Source of the DNA: Balneolales bacterium ANBcel1
GTDB lineage: Bacteria > Bacteroidota > Rhodothermia > Balneolales > Natronogracilivirgulaceae
Direction: 5' to 3'
NCBI GenBank assembly: GCA_029688905.1
Contig: JARULB010000005.1
Coordinates: 248,001-312,000, forward strand
DNA length: 64,000 nucleotides
Positions 61,669-64,000 of the stretch are shown here, piece after piece (the first letter of the stretch is position 1; each line of letters opens with the position of its first letter). A program made the position numbers and the translations under genes. The notes under the pieces are model-generated. The model saw nothing but the letters and a program-made list of their open reading frames with translations. It was not told where the DNA came from and ran no database searches.

Positions 61669-63405
61669 ATGAGAAAAAAAGACAATGGAACCTTTTCCGG
61701 TATTACGGAATGGGGCAGTAACTGGACAATCAGGAAAAAACTGATGGCCGCATTCAGTGGAGTGGCGGTTATCACACTTATTGTGGGTTTTATCGGGCTG
61801 TATGGGGCATATCAGGCCGATCGGAGCATCGATAACATCGGAACAGAACAATTGCCGGCGGTAGAACAGTTGCTGCGTATGGAGGTAGCTCTGGAGCAGT
61901 TGGTGGGTATCACTCGGACTCTGCTTACCCCGTACAATAGCCGTGAGGAGCGTCGGGCTTATTATGAAGAGTTTGCCCGGCTGCGCCAAACCTATCAAGC
62001 GGCACTGGGCAGATACGAATCCTTGCCAAGAACGGCAGAAATGGAACGGGAGTGGCAGGGTTTCAACCGCTACATCCCGGAGTGGGCGCGGGTCAACGAT
62101 GACATTTTGCGTCTGCACCGGCAACTGGACGACATAAGCAACGAAGACCAGGCAGAGGAGTTACGAAGCAGAATTGCACAAATGACGCTAGAAGACTCCT
62201 ACGGGCTTCAAACGCAGGCTACCGGCCATCTGGCAAATCTGGTTCGCATCAATACTGCTGTGGCAGATGAAGTGACCAGCCGCGCCGTTCGTTTATCCAA
62301 TATTATCCGTACTCTTACCCTGGCCGCCCTGATTGCGGGTTTTGCCATCGCGCTGCTTCTCGGTGGCTATATCAGCCGTGCCATCAACAATGCCCTGCAA
62401 AAGATCATCGACGGACTCAGCAGCGGCGCCGAGCAGGTTACGGCCTCATCTACACAATTGTCATCTGCCAGCCAGCAGCTCTCGGAGGGAGCCAGCGAAC
62501 AGGCTGCCAGCCTGGAGCAGACTACCTCCTCCATGGAAGAGATGGCCTCCCAGACAAAGCACACCTCCAGTAATGCCAATGAAGCGGAACGGGCAATGAA
62601 AGAGGCCCAGCCTATTATTGAGAACGGCGTACAGGCGATGAAGCGGATGTCGGAGACGATGGAAGAGATCCAGACTTCCTCCATGGAAACTACCCGCATC
62701 ATAAAAACCATCGACGATATCGCTTTTCAGACCAATTTGCTGGCGTTGAACGCCGCTGTGGAAGCGGCGCGTGCCGGTGAGGCGGGCAAAGGGTTCGCGG
62801 TAGTCGCCGAAGAGGTACGGAATCTGGCTCAGCGAAGTGCCGAAGCGGCCAGAAACACATCGGAACTCATTGAAAAGTCGCAGTCCAGTTCCCACAGGGG
62901 ATCGGAGGTCGCGACGGAAGTTTCGGATAACCTGGTGCGAATCAAGGAGAGCATCGACAATGTCAGTACCCTGATTATTGAAATCTCCGCGGCCAGCAAG
63001 GAACAGGCAACCGGCATCTCGGAAATGAACAGTGTGATGGCGGAAATGGACAAGGTGGTACAGACGAATGCCTCGAACTCCGAAGAGACGGCCAGCTCCG
63101 CCGAAGAGCTTTCATCCCAGGCCAGTGAGCTTAATCAAATGGTGGACATGCTTGTAGCCCTGGTCGGGTCGAAGAACGGAAACAGCTACAACGGACACCA
63201 TACGGGTAAATCGACCGGCAACGGTTACTCTCGCGGCAATTCCTCCGGTTCAAACGCTCACACATTGCTTCGTCCACAGCCATCCGCTGGTCAGGGTTTC
63301 CGTGAGCCGTACGGACGAAACGGAGGTAACGGCACTCGCAAAAAGAATCAAAAAGAAGCCAGGGAGCTGATTCCCCTGGACGATGGCGATTTGAGTGATT
63401 TCTAA
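61669..63405 (+). CDS. Methyl-accepting chemotaxis protein, long polar tail
   Basis: 578 residues. TM1 is at about 25-46 ([20 protein letters not shown]), a four-helix-bundle-type periplasmic sensor spans about 47-205, and TM2 lies at about 207-230 ([19 protein letters not shown]). The signalling domain follows almost directly, with no clear HAMP domain, and contains [20 protein letters not shown] and [18 protein letters not shown]. The last 70 residues are Gly/Asn/Ser/Arg-rich and end in acidic DDGDLSDF. It senses a periplasmic ligand and signals to a CheA-type kinase elsewhere. It is about 11 kb from the other chemoreceptor and not closely related outside the signalling core. Confidence 0.93.
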   Translation: MRKKDNGTFSGITEWGSNWTIRKKLMAAFSGVAVITLIVGFIGLYGAYQADRSIDNIGTEQLPAVEQLLRMEVALEQLVGITRTLLTPYNSREERRAYYEEFARLRQTYQAALGRYESLPRTAEMEREWQGFNRYIPEWARVNDDILRLHRQLDDISNEDQAEELRSRIAQMTLEDSYGLQTQATGHLANLVRINTAVADEVTSRAVRLSNIIRTLTLAALIAGFAIALLLGGYISRAINNALQKIIDGLSSGAEQVTASSTQLSSASQQLSEGASEQAASLEQTTSSMEEMASQTKHTSSNANEAERAMKEAQPIIENGVQAMKRMSETMEEIQTSSMETTRIIKTIDDIAFQTNLLALNAAVEAARAGEAGKGFAVVAEEVRNLAQRSAEAARNTSELIEKSQSSSHRGSEVATEVSDNLVRIKESIDNVSTLIIEISAASKEQATGISEMNSVMAEMDKVVQTNASNSEETASSAEELSSQASELNQMVDMLVALVGSKNGNSYNGHHTGKSTGNGYSRGNSSGSNAHTLLRPQPSAGQGFREPYGRNGGNGTRKKNQKEARELIPLDDGDLSDF

Positions 63406-63537
63406 TCCTCAGGCCGAACCGGCACATCGCGGTTACGAACGGGCTTGAAGAGGCGCTCGCGTTTCGGCGTACGCCACTGGATTGATCAAAAAAATTGCGA
63501 ACACATGTCCGGGTTTTCGGGCGGGTTCGTCATGCTG

Positions 63538-64000
63538 TCAGAAGTTGTATTTCAACGAAGCCATCACCAGGTTGCCCGCATTCGCGAATGCCGAGTCGTC
63601 GCTGCCGGCAAAAAACTGGGCCAGAAGCTGCATGTCCAGGTTCTGGAGAACCGACCATGTCAGTGATGGTGACAGGAATACGGAGGATTCGTCAGGATAA
63701 AAAATCGCGGCAAGCGATCCGTCCAGCAGTGGATGAACGGGGTAGGTTGCCTGTGCGGTGAATTGATAGCGGGAGAAGGAAGGGTTGTCGGGAGTAAGCG
63801 GCTCGGCCAGCAGCGAGAATGTATCCATCCCCCCATCCTTGTTGTACAGCGCTTCGGTCACAAGAAACAGGCTGTTCGAGAACATGTAGTCGATGGAGGC
63901 CGAGGCGATGAGATTGGTTGCCCGTGAGCCGTCCGTCTCGTTGATGTCGGCATAAAACATCACCTCTCCCTTGAACCCGGCATCCCTCAGGTTACCCGCC
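63538..64000 (-). CDS. Outer-membrane beta-barrel protein, 3' end only
   Basis: The frame is open to the window edge, reading AGNLRDAGFKGEVMFYADINE in its first visible part, so a GTG at 63961 is not the real start and the gene continues outside. At least 153 residues are visible. They show beta-strand repeats with aromatic girdles (YMFSNSLFLVTEALYN, QLLAQFFAG) and end in NLVMASLKYNF, the outer-membrane terminal Phe. The type of barrel cannot be assigned from this part. It is convergent with the second chemoreceptor gene. Confidence 0.75.
   Translation of the reverse strand, partial: AGNLRDAGFKGEVMFYADINETDGSRATNLIASASIDYMFSNSLFLVTEALYNKDGGMDTFSLLAEPLTPDNPSFSRYQFTAQATYPVHPLLDGSLAAIFYPDESSVFLSPSLTWSVLQNLDMQLLAQFFAGSDDSAFANAGNLVMASLKYNF

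Noticed and set aside
1-64000. Mobile elements, CRISPR arrays, tRNA or rRNA genes
   Set aside because: I saw no transposase, integrase, phage or repeat-spacer pattern and no tRNA-like cloverleaf while reading the window. A tRNAscan and Infernal run would settle this.

Overview
This 64 kb window looks like chromosome from a Gram-negative bacterium of the Bacteroidota/Rhodothermota/Balneolota assemblage. The signs are SusC/SusD-type receptors, an ECF sigma/FecR pair, many TonB-dependent and beta-barrel outer-membrane proteins, lipoproteins, and three secreted proteins ending in the NYPNPFNP type IX secretion (T9SS) sorting domain. That consensus and the moderately GC-rich base composition fit Balneolota or Rhodothermota better than gut Bacteroides; this is an inference, as no rRNA or ribosomal marker is present. 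I saw no tRNA, rRNA, CRISPR array, insertion sequence or phage gene.

Layout. 1-9.9 kb: an ankyrin protein downstream of a clade-3-like catalase, a mannonate dehydratase, a T9SS-secreted multi-CBM protein with an internal 564-bp tandem duplication, then (+) an aldo/keto reductase and NADP-type glutamate dehydrogenase. 9.9-20.4 kb (-): a five-gene run of TonB-dependent receptor, DUF4876-type lipoprotein, DUF6850-type barrel, T9SS BNR-repeat protein and a gingipain-like (C25) caspase-fold protein fused to HEAT-like repeats. 20.8-40.1 kb: a polysaccharide utilisation locus. Reading down the minus strand it is ECF sigma, FecR, SusC (with STN domain), SusD, IPT-type surface glycan-binding lipoprotein, a terminator, GH74, GH31 and GH2; a GH95 fucosidase-type gene is divergent. 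This enzyme set matches xyloglucan, so I read the locus as a xyloglucan utilisation locus with a T9SS-exported GH74 endo-xyloglucanase.

40.1-46 kb: a free-standing B3/B4 tRNA-editing-type domain protein, then an AttEFGH-like ABC exporter set (lipocalin-like AttH, FtsX permease, ATPase). 46-52 kb (+): a two-TM helical protein of unknown function, a long leader with hairpins, a porin-like barrel, a short PstS-like binding protein and a chemoreceptor. 52-59 kb (+): SDR dehydrogenase, PEP carboxylase and an S9A prolyl oligopeptidase lipoprotein. 59-64 kb: a possible gene remnant, a cupin, a GH26 beta-mannanase lipoprotein (-), a second chemoreceptor, and the 3' end of an outer-membrane barrel gene running off the window (-).

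How the PUL would work (inference from family roles): GH74, exported by T9SS, cuts the xyloglucan backbone at the cell surface. SGBP, SusD and SusC bind and import the oligosaccharides. GH95, GH2 and GH31 then remove fucose, galactose and xylose. SusC occupancy would be signalled through its STN domain to FecR and the ECF sigma factor. No GH3 beta-glucosidase or GH43/GH51 is in the window, so backbone cleavage must be finished elsewhere.
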